Source: UBA6663 sp044226485
GTDB lineage: Bacteria > Chloroflexota > Anaerolineae > Anaerolineales > UBA6663
DNA: 64,000 bases
Direction: 5' to 3'
Assembly: GCA_044226485.1 (NCBI GenBank)
Contig: JBGAGY010000019.1
Span: forward strand, 1 to 64,000
Shown: in pieces, positions 41,237 to 49,588 of the stretch
Layout of the letters: each line of letters opens with the position of its first letter
Position numbering within the stretch: position 1 is the stretch's first letter
Translations under genes and position numbers: made by a program
Notes under the pieces: model-generated
Database searches by the model: none
Told to the model about the DNA's origin: nothing
Seen by the model: the letters and a program-made list of their open reading frames with translations, nothing else

Positions 41237-42274
41237 ATGCTCAAAGTCATCTACGATTCCCGTCAACTTCTGCACGACACAAGCTCGCTGACGATCCACG
41301 GCCAACCCTTCTTCGAGGTGCCAGAACGCGCGACCATCTTGCACAGAGCCCTTGAGGCCAGCGGGCTGTGCTCGATCCGGTCGCCGCAAGATTATGGATT
41401 AGGGCCGATCGAGGCGGTGCATGCTCCGGATTACTTAGATTTTCTCCGAACGATTGCGGAGGCCGGGCTCAGGTATCGGCACCAGCCCGGTCCTGCCCCG
41501 GTCATGGGCGACGTATTCCATTCGCCCTTTGCGCGGCGCGTGTCGCCGCACCCGTGGGCACAAACCGGGCGCTATGCGTTCGACATCGAAGTGCCCTACT
41601 ACCCGGGCACCTGGGAAGCGGCAGTGGCCAGCGCGCATTGCGCCCTGACGGCCGCCGACCTGGTCATCGGTGGCGAGCGCGCCGCCTATGCGCTCTGTCG
41701 GCCTCCTGGCCATCACGCGATGCGCTCTCAGGCGGGTGGCTACTGCTATCTCAACAATGCCGCCATCGCCGCGCGCTTCCTTCAGCAGCGCCACGCCGGC
41801 ATGCGCGTCGCTGTGTTGGACTTCGACTTCCATCATGGCAACGGCACTCAGGAGATCTTCTACTCCGATCCGAGTGTGCTGTATGTGTCGCTCCACGGCG
41901 ACCCGGATGAGGAGTACCCGTTCCAGTGGGGCGGGGCCGACGAGCGAGGCGAGGGGCCGGGCCTGGGCTATAACGTCAACGTCCCGCTGCCGACCGGCAC
42001 TGATGAGGCGCGCTACCTCGAGGCGTTCGACGACAGCCTCGCCACGATCCGCGACTTCGCGCCGATCTTCCTGGCGGTTTCGGTCGGCTTCGACATCGCG
42101 GTCGGTGATCCTGCCGCGATCAGTGATGGTTTTAAGATCACGGCGAACGGCTTCCGAGCTCTTGGCGAACGGATCCGCGCGCTCGATCTGCCGACGATCC
42201 TGATTCAAGAGGGCGGCTATCGATTGGATACGCTGGCCGAGAACGGCCTGGCGTTTTTGGGAGCGTTTGCTTAA
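41237..42274 (+). CDS. Histone deacetylase family protein, acetylpolyamine amidohydrolase-like
   Basis: A 345-residue arginase-deacetylase-fold zinc hydrolase. The His pair is in CRPPGHHAM (near residue 157), and zinc ligands lie in VLDFDFHHGNGTQEIFY (Asp and His) and SVGFDIAVGDP (Asp). The LHGDPDEEYPFQWGGADERG block and length resemble bacterial acetylpolyamine amidohydrolases more than AcuC. The likely reaction is deacetylation of acetylated polyamines or another small substrate (inference). aggaa precedes the start. A clean terminator follows. Confidence 0.88.
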   Translation: MLKVIYDSRQLLHDTSSLTIHGQPFFEVPERATILHRALEASGLCSIRSPQDYGLGPIEAVHAPDYLDFLRTIAEAGLRYRHQPGPAPVMGDVFHSPFARRVSPHPWAQTGRYAFDIEVPYYPGTWEAAVASAHCALTAADLVIGGERAAYALCRPPGHHAMRSQAGGYCYLNNAAIAARFLQQRHAGMRVAVLDFDFHHGNGTQEIFYSDPSVLYVSLHGDPDEEYPFQWGGADERGEGPGLGYNVNVPLPTGTDEARYLEAFDDSLATIRDFAPIFLAVSVGFDIAVGDPAAISDGFKITANGFRALGERIRALDLPTILIQEGGYRLDTLAENGLAFLGAFA

Positions 42275-42309
42275 GGTGATGCAGACGTCAAGGAGCTGAA
42301 CGAACCAAA

Positions 42310-42337
42310 AAGGGGCTGATCATGTGATCAGCCCCTT
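42310..42337. terminator. Bidirectional terminator between the deacetylase and trkA-type genes
   Basis: A perfect 13-bp stem (42310-42322 with 42325-42337) and 2-base loop, with A-rich sequence before and cttctgctt after. Confidence 0.8.
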
Positions 42338-42384
42338 CTGCTTAAGTCTGAATTACGGGTGCGTCGCCAACCCGCCGGCGTCTC

Positions 42385-43059
42385 TTACGCCTTCGCCATC
42401 GCCCCAAACAGCGCGCGCATCTGGTCCAGCGAGGCGTCGTCGACGACGGCCAGCACCTCGTCATCCTGTTGGAAGATGAGGCCGCCGCGCGGCACCTGCA
42501 CGGCGCCGTCACGGATGACAGCCGCGATGACGGCGGTGGGCGGCAGCGGAAGATCCTTCAACGCCTTGCCGACCATCGGTGAACCCGACGGCAGTTTCTC
42601 TTCGACGAGCGAATACTCACCGCGGCGCAGCTTGAGCAACGTCATCATGTCGCCGAGCGACATTTCTTCTTCAAGGAGCTTGGCCATGACGTCGGCCTGG
42701 TTGACGCTCACATCGACGCCGAAGTCGCCGGTGAAGAGCCAGGCGTTGCGCGGGTTGTTGACGCGCCCGATGATGCGACGCACGCCGAACTGGAAGCGAC
42801 CCAGCGCGGCGATGACCAGGTTGTCGGCGTCGTCGGCCGTGACCGCCGCCAGGACTTGCGCTTCTTTCAGGCCGGCCGTCTCGAGCACCTGCGGGTCGGT
42901 CGGATCGCCCTCGATGATGACTTCGGTCGGAAGCTCACGGTGCATGGCCGACAACCGCTCCGCCGACGGCTCGACGACGCGCACGTTGTGGCCCTCAGCG
43001 AGCAACAGCGCTGCCAGGTGTTGGCCGGTCCGGCCGCCTCCAGCAATGATGACCTGCAT
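42385..43059 (-). CDS. TrkA-type potassium-uptake regulatory protein (second)
   Basis: 224 residues: RCK-N Rossmann domain starting MQVIIAGGGRTGQHLAALLL with the NAD-binding GxGxxG and acidic residue (VVEPS), then an RCK-C/TrkA-C domain (from about 135: GEYSLVEEKLPSGSPMVGKALKDL). It regulates a Trk/Ktr-type K+ channel, binding NAD(H)/ATP in the N domain and often c-di-AMP in RCK-C domains. It follows the other TrkA gene by 10 bases. The longer frame that starts at 43644 runs out of frame through the neighbour and is rejected. No TrkH/KtrB membrane subunit is in the window. Confidence 0.9.
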   Translation of the reverse strand: MQVIIAGGGRTGQHLAALLLAEGHNVRVVEPSAERLSAMHRELPTEVIIEGDPTDPQVLETAGLKEAQVLAAVTADDADNLVIAALGRFQFGVRRIIGRVNNPRNAWLFTGDFGVDVSVNQADVMAKLLEEEMSLGDMMTLLKLRRGEYSLVEEKLPSGSPMVGKALKDLPLPPTAVIAAVIRDGAVQVPRGGLIFQQDDEVLAVVDDASLDQMRALFGAMAKA

Positions 43060-43069
43060 GGTGGATGTC

Positions 43070-43753
43070 CTATTTCTTCGAAGCGTCAGGCTTCGCGATG
43101 CGTTCGCGGAGCGCGACGGTGGCGTGATCGCGGGCCGACACCAGGATGATGTCGTTGTCTTGGATGACGGTCTCCGGCGTCGGCAACACGCCCTGACCGC
43201 TGCGCTCGAGCGCGACCGCCAGCACCTCGGCGGGCAGGACCTTGGCGACAGTCTGGCCGACCCAGTGCTCGGGGACGCAGACTTCGTAGACCTGCACTTC
43301 GCCGCTGCCGGCCGAGTGCACGCTGCGCATGCCAGGATGCAACAGGATGTCTTCGATGCGCTGCGCCGCCCATGACGACGACGCGATCGTGCGAATGCCG
43401 AGCTTCTCGTAGACCGGCGTGCGTCGCGGGTTGTACACCCGCGCGACGACGTGATCGAGCTTGAAAATTTCCTGAGCCATTCGCGCGACCACGATGTTGA
43501 CGCTGTCGGACGCCGTGGTGGCGGCGAGCGCATGGGCTTCGCCGATGCCGGCGCGCTTGAGCGCCGTCTGATCCATGCCGTCGCCCTGCACAGTGCGCCC
43601 GGTGAACTCCGAGCCGAGCCTGTCGAACGAATCCTGGTTGGCATCGAGCACCGTCACGCGATGCCGTTTGGCGCACAGGGCAAGAGCCAGCTCTGCGCCG
43701 ACGCGGCCGCATCCGACGATGATGATGTGATGATCGCTGGTGATGGAAGTCAT
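43070..43753 (-). CDS. TrkA-type potassium-uptake regulatory protein (first)
   Basis: 227 residues: RCK-N (HHIIIVGCGRVGAELALALC, VLDANQ) followed by RCK-C (from about 140: VYEVCVPEHWVGQTVAKVLPAEV, DNDIILVSAR). It is first of two adjacent TrkA-like genes, which together resemble the two halves of full-length TrkA encoded separately. It is a regulator of K+ uptake at the membrane. The channel subunit is not present here. Confidence 0.9.
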   Translation of the reverse strand: MTSITSDHHIIIVGCGRVGAELALALCAKRHRVTVLDANQDSFDRLGSEFTGRTVQGDGMDQTALKRAGIGEAHALAATTASDSVNIVVARMAQEIFKLDHVVARVYNPRRTPVYEKLGIRTIASSSWAAQRIEDILLHPGMRSVHSAGSGEVQVYEVCVPEHWVGQTVAKVLPAEVLAVALERSGQGVLPTPETVIQDNDIILVSARDHATVALRERIAKPDASKK

Positions 43754-43948
43754 GAACTCTCTATCTCGAGGATCGCGAAACCAAATCCTGTTCGGATCGA
43801 CCCCGGACTGTACTCTTAGGCGCAGTCGGTGTCAAGCGAAGAACGCCCGAAAGCCCGCTGCGCCCGGCTGTGATGATTCGACGACATCGGGGGCATCGAA
43901 CGCCTACCGGCCCGATTCTACCGCGTTCGCTCGGACGTTGAGTTGGCC

Positions 43949-43977
43949 TTGACTGGATCTTAATCGCCCTCTGCTAT
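43949..43977 (+). promoter_or_regulatory. Promoter of the MBL-fold gene, near-leaderless
   Basis: TTGACT (43949-43954), a 17-base spacer and TGCTAT (43972-43977) lie 9 bases before the ATG at 43987, with no Shine-Dalgarno. The transcript would start 0-3 bases before the start codon. Confidence 0.58.
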
Positions 43978-43986
43978 GACAGGCTC

Positions 43987-45213
43987 ATGGTCCACTCATG
44001 TGACACAGAATCACCCGACGCCCTGACGCTTCTTCCCGGGCAGGCTGTGCATCTCGGCCATAGCTGCGTCCTTCTCGACGTGGCCGGCCTGAGGCTGCTG
44101 CACGACCCCGCCACCCTTACCGGCTACGCCACGGGGCCGTTCGCCAACCTGACCACCAGCGATTGCCGGTTGAAGACCTACCGGCCGCTCACAAACGTTC
44201 CGGCACTCATCGGTTCGCCTCGACGGCTTGCTCAGGCCGCGGACGTCGTCCTGTACTCGCATATGCACGCCGATCACTTCAACGCGGGCGTCTTGTTGGA
44301 GTTGCTGGCGCATCGGCCCGATCTGAAGGTCATCCTGCCGCGGGGCGGTTCGCGGCTGTTGCGCTCGCCCCGCCTCGAGCTGCCAGGGATTATGGAGAGC
44401 GCCCGCAGGGTGCTCGCCCGGCTCGAATGGCTCGATACGTCGCCAGCCGGGCTCGAGGCCTTCCTGCGCTCGACCCCGATCGATCTCCGGGGCGCCTTCC
44501 TGTCTGAGGTCGATGATGGCTCCGTCGTGGTGCTGCGCGAGAGCCCGCGGGTAGAGCTTCGGGCATTCGCTGTCACGCATCCGCGACCGCTCATGTGGGT
44601 GCCGACCCCGTTCGAGGCCGCCTTTCCCCCGGTGCTGGGCTACGAGATCGGTTATGACGATGAGGGCGTATGGCGGCACGTGCTGCTCGTCGGGGAGACG
44701 GCGCTGGATGCCGGCGTGCTTCAGAGGATCGCGGATCGCTCCGCCTCGGTGACGTCGGTCTTTCTGCCGGTGGATCTGCCCCTCGGCGGCCGCTGGCTGG
44801 CTCCCTGGTACGAGCACGTCTGCCACGCGTCGCCGCGCTTCCTGGCGATGGCGGCTCGCCTGGCCGGGCCGCACGCGACCATCATCCCGATCCACCAGGG
44901 CCTGTGGTGCTACGACTTCGACCCTGGCGACGTCCCGGAGCTTCAGCGGGGCGCAACGGGCAGGGCGCTTTCGGTCGCCGACGCGTTGGCGGGCGCTCGG
45001 GCCCAGCGGCGCTTTGGGCCGGCACGTCTTCGGGCCTGGCAGACGCTGACCGACACCCTGGCGGCGTTTCAGCCCACAGCAAGGATCGCGGACCCGGAGC
45101 CTGGAGCGCCCTTCGCGCTCGACAGTGGCCCTGCAACGGCGCAGGCGACTCCGATTGGAGGGCTGCTCAGCGTCGAATGGAGTCCTTTGGGCCTTATGCC
45201 AGCGCCGGTCTGA
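43987..45213 (+). CDS. MBL-fold metallohydrolase-like protein
   Basis: 408 residues with the metallo-beta-lactamase zinc motif SHMHADHF (HxHxDH, near residue 92), upstream LGHSCVLLDVAGLRLLHDP, and later histidines in FAVTHPRP and IIPIHQGLWC. The fold type is close to UlaG / NAPE-PLD-like hydrolases that act on lactone or phosphodiester bonds, but the substrate cannot be inferred. It ends 9 bases from the convergent PfkB kinase gene, leaving no room for a terminator. Confidence 0.78.
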   Translation: MVHSCDTESPDALTLLPGQAVHLGHSCVLLDVAGLRLLHDPATLTGYATGPFANLTTSDCRLKTYRPLTNVPALIGSPRRLAQAADVVLYSHMHADHFNAGVLLELLAHRPDLKVILPRGGSRLLRSPRLELPGIMESARRVLARLEWLDTSPAGLEAFLRSTPIDLRGAFLSEVDDGSVVVLRESPRVELRAFAVTHPRPLMWVPTPFEAAFPPVLGYEIGYDDEGVWRHVLLVGETALDAGVLQRIADRSASVTSVFLPVDLPLGGRWLAPWYEHVCHASPRFLAMAARLAGPHATIIPIHQGLWCYDFDPGDVPELQRGATGRALSVADALAGARAQRRFGPARLRAWQTLTDTLAAFQPTARIADPEPGAPFALDSGPATAQATPIGGLLSVEWSPLGLMPAPV

Positions 45214-45222
45214 GCCGGGCGG

Positions 45223-46137
45223 CTACTGCAGCCCCGCCAGGGCTGCCTCGGCCTGAGTTCGCGTTGGGGCTGAGGCCGCTCCGCCGTAGCCCTGGGTGGA
45301 TAAGCCGCCGCAGGCATTGCCAAGACGCAGGCAATCGAGAGGAGCTGCGCCCTCAAGCCAGGCTGTGAGGAAACCGGCGTTGAAGACGTCGCCGGCGCCG
45401 GTGGTGTCGACCGGCGTCACGGGCAGCGCCGGAGACTGCACGAACTCGCCGTCCTTCCAGTACGCGGCGCCCAGCGCGCCGTCCTTGATCACCACCGCTC
45501 CCGTCTCGCTCTTCAAACGCGCCCCGGCTTCCACAACCGTTCCCGCGCCGGTCAGCCGCATGGCTTCCGTCGCGTTCGGCATGAAGAGGTTGACACGCCT
45601 TAGCGACTCGAGCACGCGGGTTTCAGCGAGACTTGTGCTGTGCTCCTGACAATCCATCGAAACTGTCGCGCCGTGAGCATGAGCGGCGTCGAGGGCCGCG
45701 CGGGCCGTCGGGCCGGTCGCCAGGCCGGCCAGGTGCAGATGCCTGAAGGTCACGCGCTCCATGGTGGCCATCGTGAGGTCGAGGATGCTGGGCTCCGGGT
45801 CGACGTAGCTGATGAACGAACGATCCTCCGGAAATGACAGCGAGACGGTGACGCGCTGGAAGGGTCGGTCGAGCCATTCGATCAGGCCGGTGTCGATGCC
45901 CTCGCGTTCGAGGTGCTCGAGGACGATCCGGCTGAACACGTCGGTGCCCAGGCGCGCGATCCAGCCGACCTTCAGGCCGAGGCGCTTCATCGCGAAAACC
46001 GTGTTCAGCGCGCCGCCGACGGTGACGGTGAGCGAGTCTGTGTAGATCTCGGTGCCGAGCGTCGGCATCCGCGGGACGCCGCAGAAGACGACGTCGCAGA
46101 AGTAATCGCCGGGCACGAGGACGTCGTACGTCGTCAT
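45223..46137 (-). CDS. PfkB family carbohydrate kinase
   Basis: A 304-residue ribokinase-like kinase. The C-terminal PfkB signature VDTTGAGDVFNAGFLTAWL has the catalytic Asp near residue 247; an N-terminal GGALNTVFAMKRLGLKVGWIARLG block is also present. It phosphorylates a sugar or nucleoside with ATP. The gene start overlaps the GH4 stop by 4 bases (ATGA), so it acts with that enzyme: GH4 releases a sugar (or sugar phosphate) and the kinase may phosphorylate the product. The substrate is unresolved. Confidence 0.88.
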   Translation of the reverse strand: MTTYDVLVPGDYFCDVVFCGVPRMPTLGTEIYTDSLTVTVGGALNTVFAMKRLGLKVGWIARLGTDVFSRIVLEHLEREGIDTGLIEWLDRPFQRVTVSLSFPEDRSFISYVDPEPSILDLTMATMERVTFRHLHLAGLATGPTARAALDAAHAHGATVSMDCQEHSTSLAETRVLESLRRVNLFMPNATEAMRLTGAGTVVEAGARLKSETGAVVIKDGALGAAYWKDGEFVQSPALPVTPVDTTGAGDVFNAGFLTAWLEGAAPLDCLRLGNACGGLSTQGYGGAASAPTRTQAEAALAGLQ

Positions 46138-47531
46138 CGGCGCCAGGCCCCCACCAGTTCCTCGTGGGCCGAAAGAAACGCGTCGACGAGTTTCTCGGCC
46201 AGCGGGTACGAGCCCACGAGCGGGTGCGCCGTCAACGCTTCGATGGCCAGACCGACGTCGCGTTTCAGCGCAGCCTGAGCGGCCAGCCGCTCGTAGGCCT
46301 TGACGGCCTTCATCAGCGCCAGGCGGTCCGCCGGCACTTCGGCCACGGGCTCGGGCTTCACGCCCCTGGCGTCGACCCAGCAGCCGATCTCGACGACGTC
46401 ATCGGCGTCCATCCCCGGAATGGCGCCGCGGTTCGGGACGTTCAGGCCCGTGTACATCGGCGCATCGTTCTCGATGGCGGCCACGCAGTTCATGACCACG
46501 CCCGAATAGCCTTCGTCGTCCGGGTCGCCGGTCGGCGGCTGAGGCGCTTCGGGCTCCTCGATCCTCGGACGCGCCTCGCCCTTGGGACGAGCGTGGGCCA
46601 TGTAGGTGGCGCCGCGCGCGTTCATGGCCGCGTGGTAGGCGGCCAGGCCGGCCTCGGGATCGCCATGCAGGCCACGCAGTCGCTCCAGCATGCCGCGCGT
46701 CAGGCGCAGGGTCTCTTCGCCGCGGGTCTCGGGCTTCTTGAGCAGAGCGGCGAGCGCCTCGTCGCGGTGATAGAAGTAGTGCAGGTATTCGTTGAGGAAG
46801 GCGCGCTGCCATTCGATGAGGCCCGGCGCGAACATGCTCAGGTGCGTGCGGCTGATGAAGCGTTTGTCGGCCAGAAGGGAGGGGAAGACCTCCTCGCCGC
46901 CTTGGCCATCGGCGTCGACGCCCACGCGCACGCTCGGGGTCCACGACAGGTGGTTGAGCCCGTACACGGTGTGATGAACCTGGCGCTCGGGGACGCGCAG
47001 GTAGTGGCTGACGGCGTGCTGGGCGCCGTTCGCGCTGTCGCAGATGCCGAGCACGTGGTCGAAGCCCGAGTCGTGCAGGGCCTGGGCGACGAGCCCGGCC
47101 GGGTTGGTGAAGTTGTAGAGCCAGGCACCGGGGGCCGCGACCTCTTTGACAAGCTGTGCGTACCCGACGATGGCCGGGATGCTGCGGAGGGCCATGGCGA
47201 AGCCGGCCGCGCCGGTCGTCTCCTGGCCGAGCACGCCGAGGTTAAAGCAGATCCGCTCATCCGTGGCGCGGCCCTGCTCGTTGCCCGGACGGATCGAGGT
47301 GACGATGTGTTTGGCGCCCGCGATGGCCTCGCGCGCGTCGGTGGTGAAGTGCAGGCTGAAGGGCGCGTCCTTGGCCAGGTGCTGGCACAGCCCGCCGATC
47401 AGCTCGAGCTTCTCGGCATCGATGTCCATCAGCCAGAGCTCGGTCAGGCCCAGGCGGGCTGCGCGTCGGATCAAGGCTGGGATGAGTTGCGGCGTGCGAA
47501 CGCTGCCGCCGCCGATGACAGTGAGTTTCAT
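46134..47531 (-). CDS. Family 4 glycosyl hydrolase (6-phospho-beta-glucosidase type)
   Basis: 465 residues with the NAD-dependent GH4 layout. Rossmann start MKLTVIGGGSVRTPQLIPALI, GNEQGRATDE, and the metal-site residues CDSANGAQ (Cys near 170) and GLNHLSW (His near 200) are visible. GH4 enzymes use NAD+ and a divalent metal in an oxidation-elimination mechanism, and many act on 6-phospho-glycosides from PTS uptake. No PTS is in the window, so the true substrate may be unphosphorylated. The upstream frame from 47585 overlaps a terminator; ATG 47531 was chosen. The gene is coupled to the PfkB kinase. Confidence 0.9.
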   Translation of the reverse strand: MKLTVIGGGSVRTPQLIPALIRRAARLGLTELWLMDIDAEKLELIGGLCQHLAKDAPFSLHFTTDAREAIAGAKHIVTSIRPGNEQGRATDERICFNLGVLGQETTGAAGFAMALRSIPAIVGYAQLVKEVAAPGAWLYNFTNPAGLVAQALHDSGFDHVLGICDSANGAQHAVSHYLRVPERQVHHTVYGLNHLSWTPSVRVGVDADGQGGEEVFPSLLADKRFISRTHLSMFAPGLIEWQRAFLNEYLHYFYHRDEALAALLKKPETRGEETLRLTRGMLERLRGLHGDPEAGLAAYHAAMNARGATYMAHARPKGEARPRIEEPEAPQPPTGDPDDEGYSGVVMNCVAAIENDAPMYTGLNVPNRGAIPGMDADDVVEIGCWVDARGVKPEPVAEVPADRLALMKAVKAYERLAAQAALKRDVGLAIEALTAHPLVGSYPLAEKLVDAFLSAHEELVGAWRR

Positions 47532-47552
47532 AAAGCCATTATCCGCGAAAAC

Positions 47553-47583
47553 GATGAGGCCGGGGAATAGCCCCGGCCTCATC
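47553..47583 (-). terminator. Hairpin upstream of the GH4 gene
   Basis: A perfect 13-bp stem (47553-47565 with 47571-47583) followed on the reverse strand by gttttc. It probably ends the ABC exporter transcript that runs toward GH4. Confidence 0.7.
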
Positions 47584-47630
47584 ATGCACAGGCGAGCGGT
47601 CAGGCCATTTCAATACCATGAGCCTTGTTT

Positions 47631-47718
47631 TACACGGATCACACAGATCGGCACGGATGACGCGGAGCGATTTCCGTTGGGTTCCGTGTGATCTGTTGCC
47701 ATCCGTGCCATCCGTGTA
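47631..47718. repeat. Word-built palindrome 3' of the ABC exporter operon
   Basis: The outer arms tacacggat / atccgtgta pair, and both arms are filled with degenerate cacggat / atccgtg words and an acagatc/gatctgt pair. It lies 20 bases beyond the 47738 stop on the reverse strand. Confidence 0.65.
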
Positions 47719-47737
47719 CCTGATCCCGGCCTTGTCT

Positions 47738-49588
47738 TCAGGCGACTTTTTCGAACTGGCTGTTGTGCAGCTCCGCGTAGAACCCGCCCGCCGCAAGCAA
47801 CTCTTCATGAGTGCCCTGTTCGACGATGTCGCCGTGACGCATGACCAGGATCAGGTCGGCGTCGCGGATGGTCGAAAGGCGGTGGGCGATGACGAAGCTT
47901 GTGCGGTTCTTCATCAGCGTGTCCATGGCCTTCTGGATCAGGATCTCGGTGCGGGTGTCGACCGAGCTGGTCGCCTCGTCGAGGATCAGGATCTTCGGGT
48001 CCGCCAGGATGGCACGCGCGATCGTGAGCAGCTGCTTCTGGCCCTGCGAGACGTTTGAAGCCTCTTCGTTGAGGACCATCTGGTAGCCGCCCGGCAGCGT
48101 GTGCACGAAGTGGTCGACGTGCGCGGCCTGTGCGGCGGCGATGACTTCCTCATCGGTCGCGCCCGGCCGGCCGTAGCGGATGTTCTCAAGGATCGTGTCG
48201 TTGTACAGCCACGTATCCTGGAGCACCATGCCAAACAGCTTGCGCAGGTCGCTGCGCGTGTAGTCGCGGATGTCGCTGCCGTCGACCAGGATCGCGCCTG
48301 AGTTGACGTCGTAGAAGCGCATCAGCAGCTTGACCATCGTGGTCTTGCCGGCGCCGGTCGGGCCGACGATGGCGACCTTCTGGCCGGGGTGTGCCACAGC
48401 CGAGAAGTCGTTGATGACGATCTTGTCTTCGCTGTAGCCGAAGTGGACGTCCTGGAACTCGACGTGGCCCTCGGGCTGGCTGACCTTCACCGGAACGGTC
48501 GTCTCAGCGACTTCCTCGGGCTCCGCCAGGAACTCGAAGACGCGTTCGGCGGCGGCAGCGGTCTGCTGCAGGATGTTTGAGATGTTGGCCAGCTGCGTGA
48601 TCGGCTGCGTGAACGAGCGCACGTACTGGATGAAGGCCTGAATGTCGCCGACGGTGACGGTGCCCTGCACGGCCAGCCAGCCGCCCAGGATCGTCACGGC
48701 CACGTAGCCCAGGTTGCCGACGAACATCATGATCGGCATCATCATGCCCGACAGGAACTGCGACCGCCAGGCGGCGTCGTAGAGCTTGTCGTTCGACTTG
48801 TCGAAGGTGGCGATGCTGGCGGCCTCGCCGTTGAAGGCCTTCATCACAAGGTGGCCGCCGTACATCTCCTCGACATGCCCGTTGACGTGGCCGAGGTAGT
48901 CCTGCTGCTGCATGAAGAACTTCTGCGACTGGCTGATGATCAGGCCGGCCACCGCCATCGAGAGCGGCACGATCAGGAGCGCGACGAGGGTCATCATCCA
49001 ATTGATCGAGAACATCATGCCGAGGATGCCGACGACGGTCACGACCGACGTGATGATCTGGGTCAGGCTCTGGCTGAGCGTCTGGTTGACGGTGTCGACG
49101 TCGTTGGTGATGCGCGAGAGCACCTCGCCGTGAGTCGTTTTGTCGAAGTAGGTCAGCGGCAGCCGATTGATCTTCTCGGCGATGTCGCGGCGCAGTCGGT
49201 AGGTGATGTCCGTCGAGACGTTGGCCATGATCCAGCCCTGCAGGTAGCCGAACAGGGCCGAGAGCAGGTACAGGCCGAGGACCGTCAGCACGATCTGGCC
49301 GATCGAGTCGAAGTCGATGCCGCCGGTGCCGGCGAGTTGGGCCATGACGCCCTCAAAGAGCTTGGTCGTGGCCTGGCCCAGGATCTTGGGGCCAACGATG
49401 TTGGCCGCCGTCGACGCGATCGCGAAGACGAAGACCACGATCACGGCCACGCGATGCTGGCCGAGGTAGGCGATCAGTTTCTTCATCGTCCCGCGGAAGT
49501 CGCGGGCCTTTTCGCCCTTGGTGAATTGCATAGGGCCGCCGGGGCGGCCGAAGCCGCCGCGCGGGGCGCCGCCAGGTCGGTGCATCAT
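47738..49588 (-). CDS. Heterodimeric ABC exporter half-transporter with consensus ATPase
   Basis: A 616-residue fusion of six-helix membrane domain and ATPase. Walker A GPTGAGKTT, Walker B ILILDEATSSVD with the catalytic Glu, and switch His in VIAHRLST are canonical, but the signature reads NVSQGQ instead of LSGGQ. The N-terminus has a Gly/Arg-rich leader (GGAPRGGFGRPGGP). With the partner gene (4-base overlap upstream) this is the TM287/288- or BmrCD-like asymmetric type. This half supplies the catalytic Walker site and the degenerate signature. The MarR gene at 51884 is the likely regulator. Confidence 0.92.
   Translation of the reverse strand: MMHRPGGAPRGGFGRPGGPMQFTKGEKARDFRGTMKKLIAYLGQHRVAVIVVFVFAIASTAANIVGPKILGQATTKLFEGVMAQLAGTGGIDFDSIGQIVLTVLGLYLLSALFGYLQGWIMANVSTDITYRLRRDIAEKINRLPLTYFDKTTHGEVLSRITNDVDTVNQTLSQSLTQIITSVVTVVGILGMMFSINWMMTLVALLIVPLSMAVAGLIISQSQKFFMQQQDYLGHVNGHVEEMYGGHLVMKAFNGEAASIATFDKSNDKLYDAAWRSQFLSGMMMPIMMFVGNLGYVAVTILGGWLAVQGTVTVGDIQAFIQYVRSFTQPITQLANISNILQQTAAAAERVFEFLAEPEEVAETTVPVKVSQPEGHVEFQDVHFGYSEDKIVINDFSAVAHPGQKVAIVGPTGAGKTTMVKLLMRFYDVNSGAILVDGSDIRDYTRSDLRKLFGMVLQDTWLYNDTILENIRYGRPGATDEEVIAAAQAAHVDHFVHTLPGGYQMVLNEEASNVSQGQKQLLTIARAILADPKILILDEATSSVDTRTEILIQKAMDTLMKNRTSFVIAHRLSTIRDADLILVMRHGDIVEQGTHEELLAAGGFYAELHNSQFEKVA

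Noticed and set aside
42385..43644. Single 419-codon gene spanning both TrkA genes
   Set aside because: The first half is a different frame of the 43070-43753 gene, while the second half is a proper TrkA start; two genes explain the data better.
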